Assembly (NCBI GenBank): GCA_037349315.1
Contig: JBAIAC010000059.1
Span: 26,134,501 to 26,198,500, forward strand
Origin: Chelydra serpentina
Lineage: Eukaryota > Chordata > Testudines > Chelydridae
Direction: 5' to 3'
Length of the DNA: 64,000 bases
The number at the start of each line of letters is the position of its first letter. Position 1 is the stretch's first letter. The notes under the pieces were generated by a model. That model was not told the origin of the DNA and ran no database searches. It saw nothing but the letters and a program-made list of their open reading frames with translations. Below, in pieces: positions 22,080 through 32,139 of this stretch. The translations under genes were made by a program, and so were the position numbers.

Positions 22080-22560
22080 ATGGCAGGCGACACGGCGGGA
22101 GGGGCCCCTCCAGAAGACCTGGCCGCCCCTCCCCCTGCCTTTCCCCCCGTCGCTTCTACCTCAACTGCCGCTGCCGAATCACCTGCTATCGCCCCTGCTG
22201 GGGCACCGGCAGCGGCGGACACCGAAGTGACCTCTGCTACTGCCACGTCCCTTGCCCCCCCTTGATACTGGGGGAGCTCCCGCAGCCGGCGGGAAGGGCC
22301 AGGGCAAAAAGAAGGGTAAGGGCCCCGCCAAAATGACCAGGCCCTCCATGGCAGAGGCTGCCCCTACTGCCGCGGCCCCACCACCAGCTGCGGTGTCCCT
22401 CCCCGCTGTTCCCTCCACCAGCTCCGCGGGTGCCCCTCCCTTGGCCCCCAGGGCGTACGCCCAGGTGGTGGCAGCCCCCCCGCCTGCCGCTCCGTCCTCT
22501 AACTCGCCCGCCACCTCAGCTACCACCTATAGCGGCCGGGGCCCCTTCCCCACCTTGACC
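22080..22560 (+). pseudogene. Tx1 ORF1 N-terminal part
   Basis: Starts MAGDTAGGAPPEDLAAPP and runs as an Ala/Pro-rich, low-complexity region. It shifts frame near 22262 into GGKGQGKKKGKGPAK, a basic patch, and later APRAYAQVVAAPPP and TTYSGRGPFPTLT. ORF1 of such LINEs is an RNA-binding protein; its C-terminal half is missing here. At ~22560 the sequence joins ORF2. Confidence 0.55.
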
Positions 22561-23471
22561 GGGAGACTGGCTGGATCCCCTGATGCTCGCTCAGCGCATG
22601 GGGCTCTCCAGGCCTCGTACTCCCCGGCACGTACTTCAGGAGGTGAGGGCCACTTTGCCGCCCGCTGCCCGGGTTTGCCTTGACAGGGTCCTGTGAGAGG
22701 GCATGCCCCGCCCTCCCTCTGGACCTCTTTATCGGGCCCCTGCCCCATGGACCCAACCGCCCCCCCCCCCGTCCCTTCACCGCGAGCCGGCTTCACGATT
22801 TGCAGCCGGCCCGCTTCCAGACCGCGCCAAGGAAACATCTATACACGCTCGTGCTCCACACCCTTCATCTCCTCACCCTCATGACCCGCCCCGATACGAA
22901 ATGGCGGGACCTCCTGCCACCTCTAGAGGGTGAGGAGCCCCGGTGGCCCAGCCTTTACTCCACCTTGGTCCCGAGGCCCGCCGGGGATATCAGTTGGCGG
23001 CTCCTTCATGGAGCCGTGAGCATGGGCATGTTCTTGGCACGGTTCACCCCCATCCCCGACACCTGCCCCTTTTGCGGCACGATGGAGACCCTGGCGCACG
23101 TCTATTTGGAGTGCGCCAGACTGCAGCCCCTGTTCCGGCTCCTCTTAGGCATTTTGTTGAGGTTTTGGTTGCACTTTTCCCCTCACCTTTTTATTTATGC
23201 ACTTCCCATCCGCAGCCCCACGAAGTCACGGGACCTCCTGGTCAACCACCTCCTGGCCCTGGCTAAAACGGCCATCTACAAAACCAGGGTGAGGAGGTTG
23301 GCCGATGGAGTCACCTGTGACTGTGGGGCTATTTCCGATCCTCCGTTCGTTCACGCATCCGGGCAGAGTTCCTCTGGGCAGTGTCCACTAGCTCCCTTGA
23401 CGCCTTTGAGGAGCACTGGGCGCTGTCCGGGGTTCTCTGCTCGGTGTCCCCATCTGGTTCACTTCGTTTGA
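22561..23471 (+). pseudogene. Tx1 ORF2 C-terminal part
   Basis: From GDWLDP-like sequence at 22561, then after frame changes a long frame at 22680-23471. It carries ISWRLLHGAVSMGMFLARF, DTCPFCGTMETLAHVYLEC (a CxxC...HxxxxC zinc-knuckle-like motif), PLFRLLLGILLRFWLHFSP and SRDLLVNHLLALAKTAIYKT. This matches the C-terminal region of Tx1-clade LINE ORF2. Reverse transcriptase motifs are absent because of the internal deletion. Stops and shifts make it non-functional. Confidence 0.75.
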
Positions 23472-23645
23472 CCCTTTGACCACGCTCCCATCCCTGTTTT
23501 TTCATTTGTTGTCCCCTGTAATTATTTGGTGTCCAGGTCCTGTGGATCCCTCCCCTTAGGCTGGGGGGGGCGGGGTGGATCCTTTAGCAGTGAGTGGGCT
23601 TCACCCGCCCACTTTCCCAGATCCAGTAGGACTATTCTGTTGTAC

Positions 23646-24191
23646 TGAGAGGTCTTCCGTGAGACCTCTCCGGGCTGTCGGTCTTCTACCAGGACCTCCT
23701 CCGGACCTGGAAATTGTTCTCAGCTACCAGGTCCGTGGCAGCCACCGAGGGGGCAGATCTCCTCGCGGAGCCCCTGCTACACAACCCCCAGCTTCGTGTG
23801 CAGGTGGCGGAGTCCCCCTCGGTGCGCCAGCGGTTGGTCCTGGCAGAAGTCACCAGAGTCAGAGACCTCCTGGACTATGACTGGGGAGACTGGCTGGATC
23901 CCCTGACGCTCGCTCAGCGCATGGGGCTCTCCAGGCCTCGTACTCCCTGGCATGTACTTCAGGAGGTGAAGGCTGCTTTGTCGCCCGCTGCCCGGGTTTA
24001 CCTCAACCGGGTCCTGCGAGAGGGCACGCCCCGCCCTCCCTCTACCCCTGGCTCTCCGGACCTCTTTATCGGGCCCCTGCCCCGTGAAACCAACTGGCCC
24101 CCCTGTCCCTTCACACTCCTGCTCCTGTTTTTTCATTTGTTGTCCCCTGTAATTATTTGGTGTCCTGGTCCTGTGGATCCCTCCCCTTAGG
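23646..24191 (+). mobile_element. Second Tx1 LINE fragment
   Basis: Encodes an ORF2 segment just upstream of the one in the first copy: FSATRSVAATEGADLLAEPL, VTRVRDLLDYDWGDWLDPL, AQRMGLSRPRTPWHVLQEV. At ~24120 it jumps to the same 3' end as the first copy (TTTTTTCATTTGTTGTCCCC). It is flanked by a ~42-bp imperfect direct repeat at 23604-23645 and 24192-24233, which could be a long target duplication or a repeated target sequence. Confidence 0.65.
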
Positions 24192-24233
24192 CCCGCCCAC
24201 TTCCCGGATTCCAATAAGACTATTCTGTTGTAC
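24192..24233 (+). repeat. 42-bp repeat matching 23604-23645
   Basis: CCCGCCCACTTCCCGGATTC and the following GACTATTCTGTTGTAC match 23604-23645 with about five or six differences. The pair brackets the second Tx1 fragment. Confidence 0.7.
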
Positions 24234-24339
24234 CCAACTGGCCTGGGTCGATCACAATACTGACAGGCAGAGCTTTGAGGGTCTTGCATGAAGCCTGTTG
24301 GGGATAGATGGGGACAGAAGCACCTTGGGGGGGGGGGGG

Positions 24340-24785
24340 AAGGATAGCTCAGTGGTTTGAGCATTGGCCTGCTAAACCCAGGGTTGTGAGTTCAATCCTT
24401 GTGGGTCCATTTAGGGATCTGTGGCAGAAATTGGGGATTGGTCCTAAGGTCCCTTCCAACCCTGATATTCTATGGGTAGGTCTATACTTACGCGTCCCAT
24501 CGGAGGCGCGCGATCGATGTTCTGGGTTCGATTTATCGCGTCTTGTCAAGACGCGATAAATCGAACCAGGAAGTGCTCCGTCGTCGACGCTGGTAATCCA
24601 GCTCGACGAACGGAGTAGGCGGAGTCGATGGGGGAGCCTGCGCGCCGCGTCTGGACCCCGGGTAAGTGCTTTTTCCTTCGAACTAAGGTACTTCGACTTC
24701 AGCTACGTTATTCACGTAGCTGAAGTTGCGTACCTTAGTTCGACAGGGGGGGGTAGTGTAGACCTAGCCTATGATTCTCTGCACT
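24340..24785 (+). mobile_element. tRNA-derived SINE, split by a MITE
   Basis: The head reads GGATAGCTCAGTGGTTTGAG (A box) and GGTTGTGAGTTCAATCC (B box), a tRNA-like pol III promoter. The body ATTGGGGATTGGTCCT and tail GGTCCCTTCCAACCCTGATA match the SINE at 30147-30335. Relative to that copy, a segment around GGGGTTGGACTAGATGACC is deleted. The tail is interrupted at 24473 by a Harbinger MITE and resumes at 24770 as TATGATTCT. Confidence 0.9.
24474..24769. mobile_element. Hairpin-rich Harbinger MITE, 296 bp
   Basis: The left end GGGTAGGTCTATACTTACG and right end TAGTGTAGACCTAGCC resemble the ends of Harbinger C (GGGTATGTCTACACTACGG and TAGTGTAGACCTGGCC). It is flanked by TAT at 24471-24473 and 24770-24772. 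Two internal hairpins stand out: a 21-bp perfect inverted repeat (GGTTCGATTTATCGCGTCTT with its complement one base away) near 24526-24568, and a longer one built on CGAACTAAGGTAC and CAGCTACGT at ~24679-24742. CpG-rich. It encodes nothing and was probably mobilised by the Harbinger C family. Confidence 0.9.
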
Positions 24786-25344
24786 CCAGGCAATGGGGGG
24801 CCCTGAATTAGGGGTTGTTGGCATTAACCCCAAACCTCCAATGATGGGCAGTACATGGTGCAAAAGGAGGCTGATTTTGCCATTCACTCTGCTGGAGCTT
24901 TGGGGGCAGATTTTTCAGATAGCTCTGCATCGAACATACAGGTAGTTTTGAAAATCTGGTTAGAAGTGTTATGGGGCATTCCATAGGCTTTATAAAAATA
25001 TGCATATGAATATGACAACTGGAATATGCTTTATGCGAAAGGTCCCATGTAAGGTGGTAATTGAAAACATTGTAATCTACTGAATATGGTTTTCCTATTT
25101 GTATGTATCATTCTTATATTTGAAGTTAGGATTATGAAGTTTAAATCTTAGGCACTATTGTAATTATGCTAAGTAAGGGCAATTAATGATACCTTAGGAA
25201 CTTGATTGTTCTATTTATCCGAAACAATAGTTTTGTTTACCTGCGAGCCTTTCTGTGTATGTGTAGGCCAGACCATGGGCAATGGAGACTGGGGTCTTAC
25301 AGAGACATGTGACCATGTCACCTGATACTGAAATCCATCTTAAA

Positions 25345-25473
25345 ACTGTTGCATCTGATGAAGTGGGTTCCAGCCCATGAAAGCTTATGCCCGAATAAAT
25401 TTGTTAGTCTTTAAAGTGCCACAGGAATCCTCATTGTTTTCGCTGAAACAGACTAACACAGCTACCCCTCTGA
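25345..25473 (+). mobile_element. Penelope 3'-end fragment inside the LTR
   Basis: Contains GCATCTGATGAAGTGGGTT, AAATTTGTTAGTCTTTAAAG and CAGACTAACACAGCTAC, the last ~130 bases of the Penelope terminal repeat (compare 41795-41935). It is flanked by ATCTTAAA at 25337-25344 and 25474-25481. The sister LTR at 50186 lacks it. Confidence 0.8.
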
Positions 25474-25552
25474 ATCTTAAACCTTGTACTTTTCCATGAG
25501 AAGATAGGGAGGGGACGAAGCACAAACAAAAGACTCCCACCTGGTGCCAAAG

Positions 25553-25561
25553 CTATAAAAG
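25553..25561 (+). promoter_or_regulatory. LTR TATA box
   Basis: CTATAAAAG in a GC-richer setting, about 300 bases before the AATAAA region of the LTR. The equivalent site occurs in the related LTRs at 46181 and, reversed, at 50927-50936. Confidence 0.5.
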
Positions 25562-26258
25562 GGGGTGGAGCAGGACAAAAGGGGCTGCCAGTCACGAGGA
25601 AACCCCCTGCTTACCACCTAAGATGTCTGCTGGAACTAACAAAGACTGAATCAGGGGAAGGATTGGGCCCAGACTAGGAATGAGTCTAGTCTGTGAAAGA
25701 AGCTTATTGGAACATCTTTGAGGGTGAGATATTACATGTAACCAGTTTCTTAGTGTATCAAGCTTAACCTTGCATGTTTGTTTTATTTTGCTCAGTAACT
25801 CACTTTCTTTCTGTTATTACTTAAAACGACTTAAAGTCTACGTTTATACTTAATAAAATCACTTTTGTTTATTAATAAACCCAGTGTAAGAAATTGTTAC
25901 CTGGGGGGGACAAACAGTTTGTGCATATCTCTCTTTCAGTGATAAAGAGGGAAGACACTTATGAGCTTACCCTGTATAAACTTTATACAGAGTAAGATGG
26001 ATTTGTCTGGGGTTTAGATCCTATTGGAGCTGGGTATCTGAGTGCTGGAGACGGGTATCTTACTGTGCTATTTTCAGTTAAGGCTGTAGCTTTGGGGGCA
26101 TAGTCCGGATCCTGTGTCTGTGTAGCAGCAGGACAGCATTTCTGACTCAACAAGACAGGGTACTGGGGGCCCAGGCTGGCAGGGAAAACAGGCTCAGTGA
26201 TAATTTCAGCACATCAGGTGACAGTCTTAAGGGGGTCTCTGTGACTGAACCTGTCACA

Positions 26259-26921
26259 GTGGGAGCTGCTAGGGGCTGAGCTCTTTTGAAAATCTTGCCT
26301 CAAATCACCAGAGTTTCCCCAAGATCTCAGAGAGGTGGGGCAGGGCTTCTTCCTATAAAGAGGCAGAAACAGAGCAGAACGGTACTGAAATAGAACAGGG
26401 AAGAGCCATAGCTTTCTCCAGCCATGGGAACTTCAAAGGCAGGAGCCACCATGGCTGGAGCTGATGCTGAAACCCAAGCTGAATATTTCAGCTCAGATAG
26501 AACGTTTAGAATTCTTTGGCATCCTGGGGCCACTTTTGTTTGTATACGTTTATATAAACAGGTCAAGTTGTCAAAAGTCATTAAAATGACCTAAAAAGAG
26601 TCTGTTCACTGAAGGGTAAGAGTGCGTACTTTTTAATGTATTTTTATTAAGAGTTAGTTTAAAAAATGTACCTATATTTCCCAAACACCAGGGGACTGTG
26701 GAGCCTGCTGTCTGCTGTGGACCCAGATTTACTTAACATTTCCATTTTCTAAACAGGGCAGCCTGGTGCATGTTGCGAGTCACTGACACAGCTGCTGGAG
26801 AGACACTGAACTCTCAGCTTCACCATGTAAAGAGCAGATAACAGACACCAGTCACACACCCTGTTAGGTTTTTACATAGCGGACACCTGTAAATAAACAG
26901 AGAAGGACAAATGTTACTTAC
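26259..26921. other. Unassigned; probable intron flank
   Basis: Contains no recognisable gene. The part next to the exon at 26922 includes the donor GTAAGTAAC on the minus strand and is presumably intronic. Confidence 0.45.
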
Positions 26922-27095
26922 TCCAGTCTCTGAAGTTTGCAATTTGAGTGTTTCAGTCCTTCACACAGCTGCTGCACTCCAGAATCTCCCAAACCAACAT
27001 TAGCACCCAGCTCCAGCTCAGTCAGGCTCTGGTTGGTTCTGAGAACAGTGGTGAGATCCCCACAGCAAGCACCAGTGAGATGACAACGTTGTAAG
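26922..27095 (-). CDS. Leucine-rich-repeat exon of an NLRP-type NLR
   Basis: One exon of 174 bases with consensus splice sites on both sides: acceptor CTGTCCTGCAG|C and donor CTGGA|GTAAGT. It encodes [58 protein letters not shown]. This is the ~57-residue tandem-exon LRR unit of NLRP proteins, cytosolic innate sensors. Here it is 58 codons, with one extra residue in the ANVGLGD turn. Phase is the same at both ends (two bases over), so it can be skipped or duplicated without shifting frame. No other exon of the gene is seen in the window. It is open and could be part of a functional gene extending far outside, or an orphan exon. Confidence 0.8.
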
Positions 27096-28515
27096 CTGCA
27101 GGACAGAAAAACGTGGAGAAGAGGGATCGTGGTGTGAACCGGGCTCATCACAGCTGCTCTGACAGGCAGCCTTGCCCATCAGCCCCTCTCCCTGACTAAC
27201 CAGCATTGAGAATGAGCCAAAAGTCCTGCCCCATGCCCATTGACGATTGAGTCTTAGGTGGGACTTCCTACCTAAGAACCACTCCTTGCATTTCACCTTG
27301 AACCAATCAGCATTGAGAATGGCCCAGACACCCCAACCCTTAAACCTGTGCCTTTGACCAATGGGGATTAAGGTTCTGGGTAAGACTTCCTCACTAAGCA
27401 TCACCCCTCACCCTTTCCAATCACCAACCAGAATTTAAGGGGCAGCTGTCTGGTCACCCTACGTCCCACCTACCCAGATCTCAACCAGTCAGGTTGGATT
27501 TGGCACTGATCACCCTTTGACGGTGCGACGGAATCAGAACAGGCCCATCACTACAGAGAGGCTTTAGGGGGAGCCCCCTCCCCAGGAAGCTGAGCCAGGC
27601 TCAGAACAGGAGCTGGGAGATCCTGCCCCTCCACGCCCCTGGCACTAGCTCTGCTGCTGCCCTGCAGGACTCAGCAATCTCCTGTCTCTGTCCCTGCCCC
27701 CAGCCTTCTGCTCTGACCATCAGGCCCAGCACTGGCTGCATCACACCCACCTTCCCACTGACAGCAGGGATCAAAGGGTGGGTGGGGGGGATTGGAAAAA
27801 GGGAAAAGTCCCACAAAAAGAGGAATCCCTGAAGTTTGGGGAAAGAAAAGCCTCTGAGAGGAGGATGACCATGTGAAGCTGGTGGCAGGGCTTGTTCCAG
27901 AGTCCCTGGTGGGGTTACTACAACAGAAATTTTCTGCTGGTTTCTGTGACCCCCCCTTCAGAGTCTGGGCTCGGGGGGGCGGGGGAGGACTGCCAGCCTG
28001 CTGAGTGTGGAGCTATGGCAGCAGCCTGGCTATAACTATGTAGATCTCAGTGACCAGCCCCCAGCATGACTGTCACATACTGCCACTCCTCCCTCCCTCC
28101 AGGACTCATAGGGAGCCCTCTGCATGCCCTGAAGCTGCTAAATCTTGCATAAATGTTGAAACGCCCCTCCCACCAGAACTGTCAGCTGCACGGCCTCCTC
28201 CATCACTACAGTTGCCTTGAAAATATGGTCTCTCCGCTGAATGGGAGTCTCAATGTTTGAGAGAGAAAAAAAGAGCCCTGACTTTGTGTGAGGAAGAGAA
28301 GCTCCCACTCACTGGGGAGCCCCCAGATTCTGTAAGGGTTGGTAGAGCCTTTGAGATATTTTGGAGGCAGGAAGAGAGGAGCCCCCAATGGGATGAGAGA
28401 CTCTAAGTGTGGGTTGAACAGAAGGAGAAAAGTACCCATGGGTGTATGTGGGAAACTGGGGAGATAAGCCTTAAGTGGGGGAGTTGGGGTGGAGTGGGGA
28501 AAGGGTGTCCATGAT
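27096..28515. other. Unassigned; probable intron
   Basis: Upstream of the NLRP-type exon on the minus strand. I searched by eye for further LRR exons (LCEGLKH-like motifs) and found none. Mixed composition with G-rich patches near 27970-27990. Confidence 0.45.
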
Positions 28516-30115
28516 CATAGGAGGCGAGTTGTATGGGCCCGTGGTGCCCAGGCTCCACCAATATATGGAGCTGGGTCTCTCTCCCAGCCCTGCCTGGAGT
28601 GGGCCCCGGCCCCGCCTGGAGTGGACCCCAGCCCCCACCTGCCACCCCACCACGCGTCCCTCCCCTCTTCCCCGGACCAGGAGCATCCCTGCCAGAATGA
28701 AAGTGGCAATGAAAGCGGTGGGCCTCTCTCCCTTGCCTGCCTGCGGCAACAGGAGACACTGGCAGCAGGCTGAGGCAGCTGGCTGCTGCACTCAGGAGTG
28801 GGAGGAGGCATACACATGCTTGGCAGTCGTCCCCTCCCCCAGCACCTATCAGGAGGAGATGCGGAGGGGGCTTCCGGGAGACATGATAATCCACAGTGGA
28901 CCTCACTCACCTGAGCAGCTGCTGGGCTTCAGTGAGTGTTTGACCTTGTGATCTGCTCCCGCCCCCCGCCTGCAGCCACCACTCCTGCCCCATGCTGGGC
29001 AAGGGGCAGTAGCATCCCCCACCCCCAGTGAGGCTACAGTGAGGGGCAGCAGGGGAGGAAGGAAGCCACATGTGATGGCAGTCCCCCCACAGCACCTACC
29101 CACCCACTGCAGGGGAGACAGGGTGGGGGGCTTCCTGGACCTGAGCAGCTGGGGCTTGGGTGAATTTTGTGATACCCTGCCCTTCCCCTCACCCCGCAGC
29201 CACCACTCCTGCCCCAGGCTGGGCTAGGGGCAGCCCCATCCCTCACCCCTGTGAGGCTACAGTCAGGGGCAACAGCAGGGGAGGAGGCACATGCAGCCCC
29301 CCACCCCCAGCACCCACCACCAGGGAGGTGAGGGAGATTCCTGGACCTGAGAGAGGCCCTAGGAGCACGTGCAGTGACTGTGATGGGGGTGAGTGTGCTG
29401 CCAGGGTGGGGGAGGGGAGAGGGGGCCCCTCCCACAAAGCTCGCTGCTGCTGGCAGGGAAAGTGCTGGGGGGAGTCCTCCTCTTTGGCTCCAGTCCCATG
29501 GCAGCCTGCCTGCACCCCAAACTCATCCCCGGCCCTGCCCCACCCCAGAGTCCACACCCCCAGCCAGAGCCTTCACTCCCCCATACCCCAACCCTCTGCC
29601 CTAGCCCTGAGCCTCTCAACACCCCAAACTCCTCATCTCTCCAGCCCCAGCCAGAGCCCTCACCCCCGACACCCCCACCCTCTGCTCCAACCCTGAGCCC
29701 CCTCCCACACCTCAATCCCTCATCCCCAGTCCCAGCCAGAGCCCTCATCCCCCCACACCCTAACCCTCTGCCCGAACCCTGAGCCCCCTCCTGCATCATG
29801 AACCCCTCATCCCCAGCCCCACAGCCCTCACCCGACACCCCAACCCTCTGCCATAGCCCTGAGCCCCCTCCCACACTCCAAACCCATCCCCACCCCTGCA
29901 CCACCTCACTCCCCCAAACTCTCTGCCAGAGCCTGCACCCCTCCTGCACTCCAATCCCCTTAACCAGCCCAGGGCCTGCATCCCAGACCTCCCCCCTCAC
30001 CCAAACTCACTCCCAGAGTCTTGGGTGGGGGGGGAGCGGAGTTGGGGGGGGCAGAGTTTGGGTGGGGGCAGGTTCTAGGCACCACCAACATTTCTACAAA
30101 CCTGCCACCCCTGTC
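28516..30115. repeat. C-rich interspersed repeat, probable hAT-type MITE
   Basis: The left end (GAGTTGTATGGGCCCGTGGTGCC) and right end (reverse complement begins GGGGTGGCAGGTTTGTAG and continues GGTGGTGCC) look like degenerate inverted termini. The interior from ~29500 to 30000 is a degenerate array of CCCCAACCCTCTGCCC and GAGCCCCCTCC units about 35-45 bases long. The same C-rich units occur in the hAT-type element at 51419. The long proline-rich frames on both strands are artefacts of composition. Confidence 0.45.
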
Positions 30116-30146
30116 TATGATGAAGCAACAGAGACGAGCTCCACAA

Positions 30147-30335
30147 GGGGGAGGGATAGCTCAGTGGTTTGAGCATTGGCCTGCTAAACCCAGGGTTGTG
30201 AGTTCAATCCTTGAGGGGGCCATTTGGGGATCTGGGGCAAAAATTGGGGATTGGTCCTGCTTTGAGCAGGGGGTTGGACTAGATGACCTACTAAGGTCCC
30301 TTCCAACCCTGATAGTCTATGATTCTAAGATTTAG
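30147..30335 (+). mobile_element. tRNA-derived SINE, near full length
   Basis: A box TAGCTCAGTGG at 30157-30167 and B box GGTTGTGAGTTCAATCC at 30194-30210 form an internal pol III promoter. The body GGGGCAAAAATTGGGGATTG and the tail GGGGTTGGACTAGATGACC, then CCAACCCTGATAGTCTATG, resemble the CR1 3' end, implying CR1-driven mobilisation. It is not a functional tRNA gene. Confidence 0.9.
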
Positions 30336-30942
30336 AGGTAAGAAAGGCGGGAAGACAAGTAAGAAGTTGAGGAGGAAGACACAGCAAAGTGGGGAGAGGA
30401 CACATGAAGGGAAAAAAGGACCTAACTGGGATAAAAAAGGAAAGTCACCCCCCAAATGAGGAGCAGTGTTGAGGGTAAGCTTTGGGAAGGAGGTAGCTGT
30501 ACCAACAGTAGGAAAGTTTATTCTCTGCCTATATTCTTAGGCCTTGGCTACACTCACGAGTTACAGCGCAATAAAACTGCCTGCAGCGCTGTAACTCAGT
30601 AACTGTCTACACTCGCAAGGCACGTGCAGCGCTGCATCTCCTCAGGTACAGCGCTGCATGTACTCCACCTCCCCGAGAGGAATAACGTTTGTTGCGCTGC
30701 TGCTGGTGCGCTGCGGCTACAGTGTGGCCACCCAATGCGCTGTTATTGGCCTCCAGAAGTATTCGGAAGTATCCCACAATGCCTGTTCTAGCCACTCTGG
30801 TCATCAATTAGCACTCTACTGCCCTGGCCTCAGGTGACCAACTGCCACTCCGACCCTTTAAATTCCCTTGGAATTTTAAATATCCCCTTCCTGTTTGCTC
30901 AGCCAGGCGTGGAGTGCTCTCAGCGCATCTTTCCAGGTAACC

Positions 30943-31422
30943 ATGCCTCCACGTGCGAGACGAGCCCCAGTATGGAGCAATGGCGAGCTGCTGGACCTCA
31001 TCACTGTTTGGGGGGAGGAAGCTGTCCAGTCCCAGCTGCGATCCAGCCGGAGGAATTTCGATACTTTTGGCCAGATATCAAGGGCCATGATTGAAAGGGG
31101 CCATGACCGGGACGCAATGCAGTGCAGGATAAAAGTAAAGGAGCTGCAGAGTGCGTACCGCAAAGCCCACGAGGCAAACAGCCAAGGTGCTCCCCGCAAA
31201 ACCTGCCAATTCTACAAAGAGCTGGATGCAATACTTGGGGGTGACCCCACTACTGTTCCGAGCACCACCGTGCACATGGGAGAGCGGGATGAGGAGGAGG
31301 AGGAGGAGGAGGGGGTTGAAGAAAACAGAAGCGAGGGTGCTGTGGCTGGGGGAGACACCCCTGACTCCCTGGGTGCATGCAGCCAGGAGCTCTTCTCAAG
31401 CCAGGAGGAAGGGAGCCAGTAG
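30943..31422 (+). CDS. Harbinger B Myb/SANT-like protein, exon 1
   Basis: Starts MPPRARRAPVWSNGELLDLI; the ATG at 30943 is the first before the conserved domain. The trihelix domain continues with VWGEEAVQSQLRSSRRNF, MIERGHDRDAMQCRIKVKEL and CQFYKELDAILGG, followed by an acidic run of nine Glu/Asp residues (near residue 115) and SQELFSSQEEGSQ before a TAG. It is more diverged than the A and C versions. The splice join to 32140 is uncertain: GTGCAT at 31373 would give the right phase but is a weak donor. Confidence 0.75.
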   Translation: MPPRARRAPVWSNGELLDLITVWGEEAVQSQLRSSRRNFDTFGQISRAMIERGHDRDAMQCRIKVKELQSAYRKAHEANSQGAPRKTCQFYKELDAILGGDPTTVPSTTVHMGERDEEEEEEEGVEENRSEGAVAGGDTPDSLGACSQELFSSQEEGSQ

Positions 31423-31547
31423 CAGCGGCCGGTACGCGCTGGGAGAGAAAGAGAAGAACAGGTTCGCGGTAAGCAGCTTTTATTTTCGGGAAGGAGTTTT
31501 TTCGGTGTGGGGTCCTTGAGCGAGGAGGGTTTGGGCTGCATGCATGC

Positions 31548-31850
31548 CTAGATGCGGAAGAGCACATTGATGTGGTCTATCACATCGGAGAAATCGGCCA
31601 CTGTAATCTCTTCGAAAGTCTCAGCCAGGACGTGGGCAATGCGTTTGCGCAGGTTTATTGGGAGAGCCGCCGTGGTCCTTGTCCCATTCAGGGTAACGTG
31701 TCCGCGCCACTGTGCTGCGAGGGGCGGGGGGACCATTTCTGCACACAGGCAAGCTGCATATGGGCCAGGGCGGAAGCTGCATTGCAGTAGAAGACCCTCA
31801 CTTGCTTCCCCGGACACCCTCAGCAGCGAGATATCTTCCAGGACGAACTC
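31548..31850 (-). CDS. Conserved third Harbinger frame, copy B
   Basis: I do not recognise this family. Read from TTTTCCACAG|GAGTTC on the minus strand: EDISLLRVSGEASEG, then RPGPYAACLCAEM, QWRGHVTLNG, AALPINLRKRIAHVLAETF, EEITVADFSDVIDHINVLF and a stop. It aligns residue for residue with the copy in Harbinger C (DITLMRITETE, TPGPYAAMLC, AWRGKVSYHGG, KAALPVNV, SFSEISAGDYTSIPIHIDRLF). Identity is modest and many changes are conservative, which argues for past selection on protein. It lies antisense between the Myb exons, and the leading acceptor suggests an exon of a nuclease-strand transcript. Confidence 0.75.
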   Translation of the reverse strand, partial: EFVLEDISLLRVSGEASEGLLLQCSFRPGPYAACLCAEMVPPPLAAQWRGHVTLNGTRTTAALPINLRKRIAHVLAETFEEITVADFSDVIDHINVLFRI

Positions 31851-32139
31851 CTGTGGAAAATGTGGGGATAGTGTTCATTGTAGGTTCCCCCTGCAGCTGT
31901 TGGCTCTCCCCAAGGCACAGAAACCCGTCGGACAGTACATCCGTGAAACAATCAGTCCCCCTTTACCCTGTGCTTACTCACCATTTTGGGGCTCCCATGG
32001 GTTCTGTGCGCTCTGTTTGGGACGGAAAAATTGTGCTGTTTTGGAAACTGTGTGCGCCCTCCTTAAGTGTGGGGGAATCATTGCTCTGTCTGGCATAAAA
32101 CAATGATGCCTCTGTTAAATGTTGCATTTTGCCTTCCAG

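Larger units (their letters stand above)
20926..23566 (+). mobile_element. Tx1-type LINE, internally deleted
   Basis: A GC-rich element containing the start of ORF1 (22080 on) and the C-terminal part of ORF2 (from ~22560). An internal deletion removes the rest of ORF1 and the endonuclease/reverse transcriptase. Upstream, 20926-22079 is pyrimidine-rich and has only artefactual open frames; I take it as the long 5' untranslated region, which is inference. The 3' end CTGTTTTTTCATTTGTTGTC at ~23498 is repeated in the second copy at ~24125. The clade assignment is from the C-terminal protein sequence. Confidence 0.65.
24967..26258 (+). mobile_element. Solo LTR, plus orientation
   Basis: Runs from TGTTATGGGGCATTCC to CTGAACCTGTCACA and is co-linear with the reverse complement of the LTR at 50186-51367. 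Shared landmarks: GACTGGGGTCTTMCAGAGACA-like block, a TATA box at 25553, TTAATAAAATCACTTTTG near 25850, and GGGGGTCTCTGTGACTGAAC at the end. TG...CA termini are present but no clear flanking duplication. It is interrupted by a Penelope fragment at 25345-25473. No retroviral genes are attached. Confidence 0.75.

Noticed and set aside
24346..24420. tRNA gene
   Set aside because: A and B boxes are present but they head a SINE with a CR1-like tail; the same unit recurs at 30147.
29160..30172. Proline-rich proteins on either strand
   Set aside because: All frames through the C-rich array are open because of composition; no start context, domain or splice sites.
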